Assembly: GCA_017311315.1 (NCBI GenBank) | Contig: CM029640.1 | Span: 12,058,640 to 12,122,639 of the forward strand | DNA: 64,000 nt | Source: Dendrocalamus latiflorus | Lineage: Eukaryota > Streptophyta > Magnoliopsida > Poales > Poaceae | Reading direction: 5' to 3' | Shown here: piece after piece, positions 33,851 through 44,914 of the stretch | How positions within the stretch are numbered: the stretch's first letter is position 1 | How the letters are laid out: every line of letters starts with the position of its first letter | The notes under the pieces: generated by a model | Databases searched by the model: none | What the model saw: only the letters and a program-made list of their open reading frames with translations | Told to the model about the DNA's origin: nothing | Made by a program: the position numbers and the translations under genes

Positions 33851-34238
33851 GATAGCCAGCATGACAGCAAGCAACAATTAATTAGAGAGGCTTCGTGGTG
33901 TTGTAAGATGCGGTTGAAAATTAGCAGACCAAGTATTGATTACCAAGCTCAAGCAATGCTACTTCTTTACGTTACCGAACAACCTTTTTGCCCCGTGTTA
34001 ACCTTACCAACAATTAGGGTATTGCATTCGATCAGGTGCTAGCAGTTACCGTTAATCCTGATTTTCAGTAGGTACTGCTATACTGTTTAGTCCAATCGTA
34101 CAGCGTACGTCCAGGTCATAGTATGTTATTACTAAGTTCAGGTCTAAAGTAAATGCAATTTTTCCTCAAGAAGTTGTTTACTCGCTTATTTAGGCAGATC
34201 ATCTGAGCGGTGTGGTGCAGATTTCATTTGTATAGGAG

Positions 34239-35668
34239 CAGGGCCGGCTCTGGGGTAGGCCGGAGGGGCGCCGGCCTAGGGCCCTGGGCCAGGGAGGGCA
34301 CACCCCCCCCCCCCCCCCGCGCGCCACGGCGCCAGACTACGGGCCTACGGCCAGAGCGGCAGAGCCCAGTTCGGCAGTTCCCAGAAGCCTGCATGGCTGC
34401 ATGCATGCGGTTAGTTTATTCTAAGCATGTGGATAAAGTTTACTATTTTTGCTGTCGATTGTTTAAATCAATTGAGACCAAAAATTCACTAGCACTTGAT
34501 GGAATGAGAGACTGGAAGCATCTTAGTGTGAGACTCAAACAACATGAAAATAGTGTTGAGCATATACAACACATGAATACTTGGAATGAACTTAGGTTGA
34601 GGCTAAACAAAAATCAAACAATTGATGATGATTTGCAACGGGAAATTGCAAAGGAAAAAGAGCGTTGGAGGCAAGTTTTGGTTAGAATTGTTTCTGCTAT
34701 GAAGTTTCTTGCTAAACATAATCTGGCCTTTCGAGGATCAAAGGAGAAACTTTATGAAGATAACAATGGTAATTTTTTGGGCACAATTGAGATGATTGGT
34801 GAATTTGATCATGTGATGCAAGAACACATTAGGCGCATTGTAAATAATGAAATTCATCATCATTATCTTGGCCACAATATTTAAAATGAGTTAATATCGC
34901 TTATTGCTCATGCCGTGAAAAGTTTTATTGTAAGGATCATCAAGGATGCCAAGTATTTTTCTGTTATTTTGGATTGTACCCGAGATGTGAGCCATGAAGA
35001 GCAAATGACTTTAATTGTGCGTTGTGTCAATATGTCAAGTAATACTCCGAGAGTGGAGGAGTTTTTTCTTGATTTCTTAAAAGTAGATGACACATCAGGA
35101 CTGGGGCTTTTTAATGAAATGATGAGTGCCTTGGGCTCTCTTGATTTGAATGTTGCTGATGTGAGAGGTCAAGGTTATGACAATGGTTCCAATATGAAGG
35201 GTAAACATCAAGGTGTTTAGAAGCGGTTGCTTGAAATTAACCCAAGAGCATTATATATGCCATGTACATGTCATAGTCTAAATCTCACTCTCTGTGATAT
35301 GGCAAAATCTTGCAGCAAAGCAATTTCATTTTTCGAGGTTATGCAACGGATATATGCATTGTTTTCATGTTCTACTAAAAGGTGGAAGATTTTGCTTGAC
35401 CATGTTCCAAAACTGACAGTGAAATCTTTGTCTAATACTCGTTGGGAGAGTCGAATAAAAAGTGTCCAAGCTATCAGGTACCAAACTCCCCAAATAAGGT
35501 CAGCTTTGTTGGAACTAGAGAAATCTTCTACTGATGATCCAAAAGCAGTAAGTGATGCTTAATATAAAGTTTAAACTGCATATTTTATAAGTAGAAAAAA
35601 AAATTATAGTAAAGGGCCCATAGAGCCGAATTCGCCCTAGGGCCCTTGAAAACGTTGAGCCGGCCCTA
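34239..35668 (+). mobile_element. hAT element carrying a broken transposase
   Basis: Ends CAGGGCCGGCTC and GAGCCGGCCCTA are inverse copies. The perfect 8-bp TSD TATAGGAG lies at 34231-34238 and 35669-35676. The element encodes a transposase remnant on the plus strand. A run of 16 C is at 34303-34318. Confidence 0.92.
34396..35562 (+). pseudogene. hAT transposase of the zinc-finger MYM-type 1-like (TTF/DUF4371) group
   Basis: One frame runs through the region, broken by TAA (34882-34884) and TAG (35218-35220). Recognisable pieces in order: WKHLSVRLKQHENSVEHI; RWRQVLVRIVSAMKFLAKHNLAFRGS; FSVILDCTRDVSHEEQMTLI, with the catalytic-type Asp of the DDE/RNase H-like fold; VRGQGYDNGSNMKGKHQGV; YMPCTCHSLNLTLCDMA; SLSNTRWESRIKSV. 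This is the order in plant zinc finger MYM-type protein 1-like hAT proteins. The zinc finger at the N-terminus and the C-terminal dimerisation domain are missing, so the protein would be inactive. Confidence 0.85.
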
Positions 35669-35925
35669 TATAGGAGGGTGTTTTGTGCAGAGTGAGACAT
35701 GCCTCCTGAAGCATCATATGATTTTCACAGGTAGAAGCTATTGTAGTTAAATGTCAATTGGAATTTCTAGTTTAGAAAGTAATTCTTGGGCAGGTAAGGT
35801 CAAGTTCAAAAGCTGGAAACATCAAATGAATATATTATTTTTCACTTTAGACTTGAATTGGGCTAGTGAGCTCTGTGTAGTGCAGGACCTGTCCTGTTCA
35901 CTCCAGGTTTTGACCTTTGTATATA

Positions 35926-36474
35926 CTAGCCACATAGGCGCGGCGACACGCCGCGCCAGCCACCGTGTGCACTGAAGTAAAAGAGGCGATAATTTGTGAG
36001 GAGTTTTTTTAAAAAAATTGAGGGCACATGCGTATTTTCAAAAAAGTTTAAGGGTTTTTTCGTAAAAACTGAGGACCTGTATGTAACAAAATGAGGACCC
36101 GTACGTAATTTAGAAAACCGCGGGGCGCTATCCTGCAAATTGGAGGGGGTTTTCAGAAAAATCCGCCGCAAAAAAATCGTCAGGATCTTTTCGCGAGGAA
36201 AAAGGACCTGTCTGCGAGGAAAAAGGACCTGCACGTAATTTTCGGAAAACCGGAGGGAACTACCTCCCCTGGCCGTACAGGAAACCCCCCGCCACGCGCC
36301 GGCCGGAGCGCGCGGGCGGGGGACGTGGCCGAGCGGGGGGCGGGGCATTCCCCCGCTCGTAATAGGGGGAGTATTCCAGTGGGATTTTTTATCAGCCTTT
36401 TCCCAACAATATTTTGAAAATTAGCCCCCATCTAACTTATTTTTAAAAAGAAAAAATCTACTTTATAATATATG
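35926..36474 (-). mobile_element. Probable short Helitron
   Basis: On the minus strand the 3' end reads GGCGCGGCG-TGT-CGCCGCGCC, a perfect 9-bp-stem hairpin, then a few bases and CTAG followed by T, the Helitron terminus. The opposite end reads TCATATATTATAAAGTAG, like the TC-start of grass Helitrons. The base before TC is T instead of the expected A, so the 5' boundary is less sure. Inside, the phrase GGACCTGNANGTAA recurs at least three times. Non-coding. Confidence 0.6.
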
Positions 36475-38038
36475 AACTGTAGTCTGAGTCCATATTTCAA
36501 CCCTTAACTCTAAAACCATCTAAAAACCAACAGCAGAGTATCAAAACCTCAAAACCGGATCATCGGACTCTCTTGGACCCATTCTAAGGCGATTTTGTAT
36601 CTAAGTGGCATCCATGTGGATTCGGTTTTGTTAGTGTGCAATCCTATTTGGCAAGGATAATCACAAAATGATTTCTCCCTAATTAATATTAACACTCTAA
36701 TTTCTCCCTAACCGTCCATTAATGTTAACTTCCTAATTATTCTCTAGTGGGGCCAAATTGTCAGCCGCACAAGGCTTCTGCTTCGTCCCAGAACAAAGAG
36801 CGAGCTGGAGACAGGACTGGAGGCGGCCATGGGAGGCCACGGGCGAGCTCGGCACCGGCGACACCAAGCAGAGGAGGCTGCGGGCGAGTGCAAAAATGGA
36901 TTACGGTGACCTTTACGAGTACCAGGGTGGCGGTGGCGCAGCTTTTGGCTGCCTACGGTGGCGCGCAGGCGCAGCCACAGACACGGCGGCGGTGGCGCCC
37001 TAGCATGGCGGCGACGGATACATAGCGAGTAGAACTAAAAATAGAGTGTGTCACGAAATCAAAACGGCGAGAGGAACTCACCAGTGTGGACGACGAGGAC
37101 GGAGATGGGCCGGCGTGGTCTAGCGCCGTGAGCCGAGGGCGGCGCGGTGAGCTCCATCTGGCGGCGGCTCTGCGGAAATAGAGGGCCAAATAAGGGGTTG
37201 GGGGATGATAGATGGAGGGGACTAGATGCTCTAGCCACAGGTAATTGGAGGGAGGCTCACGGAGGATGAGATGGCGGCTGTGGCGGCGGTATTTGGCCGG
37301 AAGCGAGGAAGACGACAGCGCAGCGACGTTCTGCTGAGGAATGACAAGATTGATCGAATGAAAATGTCTAGGAAGATCGGGAACACATTTTGACGCGAGT
37401 AGCTGTTGAAGAAGTCCACCGGGTTGGCCGGAACGGTGAGGCGAAGGCGGCAGCTGGCGGGGACTCGGCACGGCGTCGCGAGCTCGGTCTCGCTGCTACT
37501 GTGGAGAGATGGGGGTAAGTTTGGCGAGATGGAGAGGATAAGATGACGAGATAGAGGCACGGCTCGACGAGGCTTAAGTCGGGTGGAGTGACGTGTGATT
37601 TCTTGCGGGAGCTTGACGACGAGATGGACGGGTCGGTGTTGTGGCTGGCGTGGTCGATGCATGGGCGAAGGGACGCCGGAGAGAGCGGGTCATCGGGGCG
37701 GCGATCGGGTGAGGACGGCGAGGACATCATGGTTCCACAATCCTTCCCTGGCCACGCTGCCGTTCGCCATTGGCGTCGGTTACTCCCGCGCCGCCTCCCC
37801 TGTCATGTTAAAAGGAAGATGGTGCTCTATTGATGATGTCGACATTGATGGGTATGTATATGTGCATGCCACGTCAGCAAACTATGTACACTTGTATTCC
37901 ATCTCATTGAAAACCATTTTGGTTTATGGTGAGGATTATATTTTAAACGATTTTGAGAGTTTATGGTTGAAAGTTGATGGTTTTATAGACCAATGCCATA
38001 TTTAAAACTTGAAGTATGAACTTTTTCCTTTTAAAAAT
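36475..38038. other. Intergenic, GC-rich centre, no gene supported
   Basis: A GC-rich zone (36800-37800) has overlapping open frames on both strands, none with a recognisable domain or a convincing exon pattern. It could be the decayed 5' part of a gene, but nothing proves this. Confidence 0.4.
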
Positions 38039-38959
38039 CACTACTACAGAAGAGGCTATACTAAACGCTTATATCACAGACGGTTCTCAGGAACCGTCAG
38101 TGCAGTAATTTTTACAGACGGTTATTTATACGAACCGTCTATGATAATGCAAGACATCACAGACGGTTCTTACTAATACCTTCACATACGGTTATTGAAA
38201 AAACCGTCTGTGATAATCGCAAACATCACAGACGGTTTTTTATATAAACCGTCTGTGATATTTCACGGACGGTTTTTATTACAAACCGTCTGTGATAATG
38301 AAGTTATCACAGATGGTTTGTATTAAAAACCGTCTGTGGTATGTTTCCCGCCTTGCAATCCCCCTAAAATTTCATAATCTCCTGCCGGAGTCCGAGTAGT
38401 ATTCTATTCCGAGACACCTTTAGTAAAACAGACATAACTTTTCCATATGGTGTCCGTTTTCGATGTTCTTATACTCGTTGGAAAGCTAACGACGAGCCAA
38501 ATCTAAAAAATGACCTGCTTGCACCATTCACACTCTAAGACCCCATAAATCGGTCATCTGTGGCTCTAAATGTGCGTCACAAGTTGTAGATCTCGTCGAA
38601 ACCTTTCAAATGAGTATATATAAGCCATATAAAACTTTGCTATTTTATCTTTTGAAACTAGCTGTTTATATTGCACCGATATATAAAATTTTGTGCTCTA
38701 ATTCACAGACGGTTGGTATATAGAACCGTCTATGATACTCGTTCATCACAGACGGTTCTAGCTACCAACCGTCTATGATGGAGAGTATCATAGACGGTTT
38801 GTTTGTAGAACCATCTATGATAATCTGGCCACTGGGCCCGTCGATCCTCCCCAACCCAATCCTAGCCAACAGAAACCCACCAAGCGTCACCTCACGGATT
38901 GTAGCTCCACCTCTCCGTCCCCGCGTCAAAAATTTTCGCACTCCCGTCTCTCCCTCCTC

Positions 38960-38967
38960 TATAAATA
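38960..38967 (+). promoter_or_regulatory. TATA box of captured histone H3 promoter
   Basis: TATAAATA about 60 bp before the H3 tail. Upstream lie CCAATCC (about 38856) and CACGGATT (about 38893), which may be a CCAAT box and a decayed histone octamer. All have counterparts in element A. The promoter role is inferred. Confidence 0.6.
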
Positions 38968-39020
38968 ATCACCTAAACCTAGTCTCCTTACCGTCCTCCT
39001 CCTCCTTGGCCCTTACCCTA

Positions 39021-39140
39021 ATAACCCGCACGAAGCAGATGATGCACAAGTCTACGGGAGGTAAGGCACCGCAGAAGCAACTGACTACTAAGGCTACACT
39101 CAAGTCAGCACCGGCGATGGTGAGCGTCAAAGACATCCAG
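39021..39140 (+). pseudogene. Histone H3 N-terminal tail captured in CACTA C
   Basis: The frame reads R-T-K-Q-M-M-H-K-S-T-G-G-K-A-P-Q-K-Q-L, then T-T-K-A-T-L-K-S-A-P-A-M, V-S-V-K and, after three residues, H-R. About 22 of the first 30 residues equal canonical H3, including the lysines at positions 4, 9, 14, 18, 23 and 27, which in H3 are modified. Where Met1-Ala2 would be, the codons are ATA ACC. Most changes (R8H, R17Q, T6M and others) fit C-to-T or G-to-A transitions, many at CpG, as expected for a methylated transposon. The frame opens further upstream (38775) and stops at 39276-39278; similarity to H3 ends near residue 40. It is a gene fragment, not a histone gene. Confidence 0.88.
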
Positions 39141-39863
39141 CATAGAGGCCTCATCGGCGTAGTTGAACTTCTACTGTCTACTAGGATATTTGTTTTTTCT
39201 TTGTTCATGCCATGTTTAAGAGTTTGGTTCATAGGATTAGGAGATATATTCTTTTTATGTTCTTGTTGTGTTAGCTAGATGGGTAACCTGCTCGTTGGTT
39301 TGAGATGTTGTAATGGTGGGGCTCTAATCTTAATGAAAATAGAATGTGCTACTGTGTTTCTTACTGTATTTGCTTGTTTTCAGATGGCATAGTTAACATT
39401 TTCTGATACTAGCAAAAAAAATAGGTATAAAATGAACTATCACAGATGATTTTGTGATACAAACCATCTGTGAAGGATTATCATAAACGGTTCAAACCAA
39501 AAACCATCTGTGATACTAGCACATCACAGACGATTTTATCTACCAACCGTCTGTGATAGAAAAGTATCACAGACAGTTCTAGCTACCAACCATCTGTGAT
39601 ACTCATCCATTACAGATGGTTGGTAGCTAGAACCGTCTGTGATATGTGAGTATCATAGACGGTTTTTGATTCGAGCAGTCTGTGATAGTGTTCTTCACAG
39701 ACGGTTCTAGTTACAAACCGTCTGTGTTATGATTATCACAGACGGCTCATAAACCGTCCGTGATAATTTTCGATTATTATTAACCCATAAATTCAGACGG
39801 TTTAGAAAACCGTCTATGATGATAGTTTCGAACCGTTTGTGGTGATCATTTTTTATAGTAGTG

Positions 39864-40512
39864 AATAACCCTTGTCACTATTTGTTCCGTGGCAACCCAA
39901 CCCTACCATGCTAGCATAGACTACCACATCATTTCACCAGAGCGGTTCTCCAGCAGTGCCGTGTCCAAAATAGTCATGTTTGAAAATAAGTTTAGACTTA
40001 CCCGTGACGTGGTAATATGTGTTTGCTACGCCATCCAATGCAATGATGGTTGGCAAGCTACTGTCATTTTTTGAAATAAGTTACTATTCTAATGCACCAT
40101 TTTTTTGTTTAGCTGAAACTGGAACCACGCATCATATTATTATTCCATGTTTTGAACATAGTATGTACCTAGTTGGCAACCGTTTTGTTGCATGTCTCAG
40201 TTCAGATACAAAATTTTGAAAACATATGCTCGAGTCATTGTCAGTTTATAACATTTTTTGCAACTAAAAACAGCTTTATGCAAAAGACTTGTGGTATCTG
40301 TTTTTTTGTTTTGTTTCATCTTTGTAACCCTGAAACAACAGAGAAACAAATAAATTATACAGTGGCCTGAAAATTTTGCATATATATTTTTTTCGCCAAG
40401 ACACGGAATTTGCATTCTAAATTCACATGTGTTTTATGTGTTAGTCTCATAATCAATGGCTAGCACATATATTCAACATCATTGGTATCACATCCACACA
40501 CGATTTTAAAAA
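39864..40512. other. Intergenic, no gene supported
   Basis: A+T-rich, short open frames only, nothing recognised. Confidence 0.5.
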
Positions 40513-40735
40513 CACTATGACAAAAAGGATCATCACAAATGGTTCAAAACCATCATCACAAAAGATTTCTGAATCCTCTAAATTTATGTGTCTGTAATAA
40601 CACATAGATATCACAGTAAGTTACAACATAGACGGTTTTTCAAAACAACCGTCTATGATATATCAAATATCACAAACGGTTCTTAAAAATATATAGTTGT
40701 CTATGATATATGACATATCACATACGACTAATACC
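40513..40735. mobile_element. CACTA end fragment D
   Basis: CACTATGACAAAAAGGATC is a degraded CACTA terminus, followed by several subterminal motifs (CAGACGG variants) up to about 40720. The sequence then passes directly into copia pol coding sequence; the other CACTA end is absent. Confidence 0.6.
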
Positions 40736-40747
40736 AAAAACCATATT

Positions 40748-42792
40748 GTAGCTTCTGACTCTTTAGATTTAGTGTTGTGGCATCGTAGGCTTGGGCACAT
40801 AGGCTTTGACTACTTGACTAGAGTCAGTAGCAAGAACCTGATTAGACGACTGCCTAGGCTTAAGAGTGTTAGAGACTTCGTGTGCACACCCTGTAAACAT
40901 GGTAATATAGTTTTTGCTCTTTATCCACCTCTTACTTTAGTGATGACTGATGGACTTGGATAGTTGCTTCACTTAGACATGATAGGTCCTTTTAAAGTCC
41001 AGCCTGCAGAAGGAAAGTCGTATGTGCTTGTCATTATAGATGAATACTCTAAATATTCTTGGAATTATTTTCTAGTGTCTAAGGATGAGGCCTTTGGTTA
41101 CTTCAGACGGTTGGCCCTTAGATTACCAGTTGACCTCCGAAGAGCCTTGAGAGCCATTAGGAGTGACGTTGGCATAGAATTTATGAACCATTTCTTTGCC
41201 ACCTTTTGCACTAAGAGAGGGTTAGAGCACCAGTTTTCCTCACCTAGAGTTCCCTAGCAGAATGGGGTTGTTGAGAGGAAGAATAGAACACTTGTTGAGA
41301 TGACTAGGACCATGCTAGATGAGCATAGTACTCCTAGGAGGTTTTGGGCTCAGGCGATCTCTACTGCTTGCTATGTATCCAACAGAGTTTACTTGAGATC
41401 AGTCATAGGCAAGATCTTTTTTGAGCTTAAATTTGGCCATAGGCCTAGCATATCTCATTTTAAGATATTTGGTTACAAGTATTTCATTCTTAAACATGGT
41501 AACCTTGATAAGTTTGAATCCAAATGTCATGATAGTATTTTTCTTAGATATCTTGCTCATTCCCATGGCTATCGTGTTTTTAATTTGGATACTAACAAAA
41601 TTGTTGAGACATGTGAAGTCACTTTTGATGAGGCTAGTCCTGGTACTAGACCCGACGATGCAGGTACACAGGTACTTAGTGAGAGTGAGAGCATCTTCAT
41701 CGATAACGACCTTGACAAAGAGGATAAGGACCCAATCCATCCTCTAGTCACTCCTGATTTGGCTGGAGAGCATACTTTTGCCTCTCCAGTTTCAGGAGAA
41801 CAGCCTCCTCTCATCGGCGCTTCGAGTGGCTCTGTTTCTAGCTCCATAGCCCATGAGGTAGGGGCCAAGTTTGCACCAGGACACTCTTAGGAGCAGATGA
41901 TTGGGGATCTCTATAAGCAAGTCATATTGCTCTAGGTTTATCTCTCCATATTCTCATGCACATTCTGCTTTTGTTGCATCTTTTGAACCCTGAGATTTCA
42001 CCCATGCTTTATTTGATACTTCTTAGGTCAACGCCATGCATGAAGAACTTGAGAACTTTTAAAGAAATCAAGTTTGGACCTTAGTTTAACCTCCACCTAA
42101 TCACAACATAATTGGAACAAAATGGGTTTTCCACAATAAAGAGGATGGGTTGGTGGTCCGCAACAAGACTAGACTTGTAGCTTAAGATTTTTCCCAGGTA
42201 GAAGGTTTAGACTTTGAAGAGACCTTTTCACCAGTAGCTAGATTAGAAGCTATTCTCATATTGCTAGCATTCGCGGCATCTAAGGGCTTCAGCTTTTTTT
42301 AAATGGTGTGCTTTTATGAATGGTTTAATAGAAGAAGAGATCTATGTCAAGCAACCATGTAGTTTTGAAAACTTCAAGTTCCCATACTATATGTGTAAAC
42401 TCTCCAAAGTCTTGTATCGTTTGAAGCGAACCCTTAGAGCTTGGTATGATAGGCTTAAGAACTTTCTGCTTAAGAATGATTTCAAAATAGAAATAGTAGA
42501 TAAAACTTTGTTTACTCTCAAGCATAGTAGTAACTTCTTGATTGTTCAGATTTATGTGGATATCATGTTCGGTTTTTCTTCTCATGCTTTGGTATCTAGA
42601 TTTTTAGATTCTATAGACAGGGAATTCGATATGAGTATGATGGGCGAGCTGACTTTCTTCCTTGGTCTTCAAGTTAAGCAATTGAAAGAAGGGACCTTCA
42701 TTCATCAAAGTAAGTACACGAGGGACCTTCTTGTTGTAATACTTGGAAAGTCATTTTGGATAATCTTCATGGCTCCTAATGCTTCAAAATGA
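40748..42792 (+). pseudogene. Decayed copia pol (integrase and partial RT), SIRE/Opie-like
   Basis: From 40751: integrase zinc finger (LWHRRLGHIGFDYL ... CTPCKHG), the first catalytic Asp in LHLDMIGPF, the second in IRSDVGIEF, and after a TAG (41255-41257) QNGVVERKNRTLVEM with the catalytic Glu. Another TAG is at 40961-40963. RT pieces follow with frameshifts: GTKWVFHNKEDG, FEETFSPVARLEA, EEIYVKQP. The active site is altered to YVDI (second Asp lost). RNase H and both LTRs are not recognisable. It resembles the Opie/SIRE group of copia by its wording (LVSKDEAFGYFRRL). Confidence 0.85.
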
Positions 42793-43427
42793 ATAAAATA
42801 CAGTCACTTCAGTTTAGTCATCCTCTATCTTCTTCCATATATCTTGATGATTCAATTGTTAAAGGGGGAAAAAGATCAGTAAAAATGTACATCTAGAGCA
42901 TGATTTGGTGTTTTCGTGCAAAATCTTGATTTTTGGAGATTTATTATATTGCTGTGATTTATTTTTTTACCTCTCACCATGAATAAGGTCAAATCGAGTA
43001 ACTGCTCTTTCATATAGACCTAAAGTGAGATTTCCTGATACATTTAGTGGATATGAAGTTTTGAGCAAAACTGTCTTTTTTAGTAACTTCTATCTATCTC
43101 TGTCTCAAATGGTCATTTTCGGGACTTCGCAATCTTCTTTTAACCATTTGGAGCTCTCTTTGCAGAATTCTTATTCCTTTTTCTAAAACCACCTCCAATT
43201 TGCATTTTTGAAGATTTGCCAATGGTTTCTAAGAGATCATGTGGAGGTATCCCCATATTGGTGATGAGTAATTGACGGTTGGTTTAGAAAGTTTAAGTTT
43301 GTTTTGGGTATTCTAGGGTTGAGTACATTTCATTTATGCTATAGTGAATATGTTGTTTCGTGCGGTGCTATGTGACGGTTTGCTTGTCTGTGTGACTGCA
43401 GGACTTCGGAGCTAGGTCATGGTGAGG

Positions 43428-43870
43428 CGAGGAGGACCGGGACTAGGCACAGGAGGTGTTGAGGTCCAGACGGTCGGTGATGCCAAAGATGATCGAGGCT
43501 AGTGAGGTGGTTGCGAGTCGGGAGACGATGAATCGGAGCTAGAGCTACCGGTGACGGACACGACGGGCAACGACGAGCGAACTGGGACTAGGCTCAGGGA
43601 GGAGTCGGAGGTCAAGACGGTTGGGTGTCGGTTGCGATCGTACGCGATGAAACAAACCAGGACTAGACTCAAGTGGAGTCGGAGGTCTCGGTCGGTGTCG
43701 GGTGGATACGACGGGCAGTGGCGAGTGGATCGCGACTAGGCTTAGGGAGGAGCCGGAGGTCCAGACGGTCAGGATGCTGGATGCGGTCGTGCGCAATGGA
43801 GCAGACCGGGACTAGACTCAAGGAGGAGTCGAGGTCCAGACGGTCAAGGTACTGGATGCGGAAGCTTCCG
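43428..43870 (+). repeat. Diverged tandem repeat, about five copies
   Basis: The core GGGACTAGGCTCAGGGAGGA followed by GTCGAGGTCCAGACGGTC recurs about every 70-150 bp (near 43437, 43578, 43660, 43731, 43807), with a further copy near 45437. Copies are strongly diverged. Confidence 0.7.
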
Positions 43871-44756
43871 GGAAGGTGCTTGAGGGGCAATTTGGTAAAT
43901 TGACTCAAGCAAATGAGTGGAGGGGGTGTTTTTCCCTCCAAAATCTGGTTGTGTTGACTTTTGCCTCATAGGGTTGTGAGGTGAGGGAGTGGAGAGTGTA
44001 TGCCACTTCTTGATTTTCCACTTTGAGGTGCAAGCCCTGCTATATGTTGGTGTGGACAGTAGTAAGGCATTGGAAGGAATGAGTGGAGTGTGCTTGAGTT
44101 GACTATTCTGTAGAGAGAGCTCATTCCAGAAGAGAGTGAGGAGTGTGCGTGTGTTCTAATGGCTTGAGCTCCAGTGTGTGTGGTTCCTCAAGCGTGTAGT
44201 GTGTTTCCTCATTTCCAATCGCGTATGGGGACGTAGTTGATTATATCTCTTGTGTAATCTTTAATGGAAATGAATCTATTTGGGAAGTTCAGTTTGTTTT
44301 CAGTTCTATGTTGATTTTCTGGTTCAGCAGTCTTTTTGTTTCCCTTTTGATTTGGAGATGAGTTCTTGATTGGATAGCTGGTTCTCAGTTTACTCTGCAA
44401 TGGGAAATCCTCAAGACCATTTGGTCACTCAATCCCTAAGAGCAAAAGCTAGAATCAATGAGTTCTCCTTGTTTTGAGCCAACCACTAAACTTCCTCTGT
44501 TTCAAAAGATTCTAGGGTTTCATGTCAGGGGATGATGGGTTCTCTCGATTTTCTTTCTAAAGATGCCCTAAGATTTTAGCCCAAATCTTTGATTCTTGTT
44601 CTTGAGATGGATTCCCTTAGTTCCCTAGGCTCTCCTTGCTATTTAGGTTGTTGTCTTGCTGTTCTGGGCTGAGAAAATCAAAGGCAAATCTCAAATTGCT
44701 CTGTTGTGTGAAGTCTTCAGTTTGCTGTCTGAAAATTCAGCCTGCTGCTCTCGAGG

Positions 44757-44914
44757 GGCAGTTAGACCGGCCGGTTAGGGGCGGTCAGACTGGCCACCTA
44801 ATGGCGGTCAGACCGGCCACCTAACGGCGGTCAGACTGGCCGGTTAGGGGCGGTCAGACCGGCCTCCTAACGGCGGTCAGACCGGCCGGTTAGGTGCAGT
44901 CAGACCGGCCTCCT
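44757..44914 (+). repeat. 23-bp tandem repeat, seven copies
   Basis: Unit GGCGGTCAGACCGGCC followed by CCTAAC or GGTTAGG, repeated seven times with few changes. Each unit contains a short palindrome-like GACCGGCC core. Confidence 0.9.

Larger units (their letters stand above)
38039..39863. mobile_element. CACTA element C, non-autonomous, carries histone H3 promoter and tail
   Basis: Ends CACTACTACAGAAG and ATAGTAGTG are inverse copies, with the perfect 3-bp TSD AAT (38036-38038 and 39864-39866). Both subterminal zones (38070-38340 with 38700-38820, and 39430-39850) are full of CAGACGGTT/AACCGTCTG. The interior shares with element A, in inverted orientation, the block at 38341-38680 and the H3 block at about 38820-39180. 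The two elements therefore belong to one family that amplified after acquiring the H3 segment. Confidence 0.93.

Noticed and set aside
36953..37730. Long open frames on the minus strand in GC-rich DNA
   Set aside because: Several frames overlap equally well, and residue content is that of random GC-rich sequence.
44757..44914. Regular 23-bp repeats considered as a CRISPR array
   Set aside because: There are no unique spacers, the genome is a plant and the units are directly contiguous.
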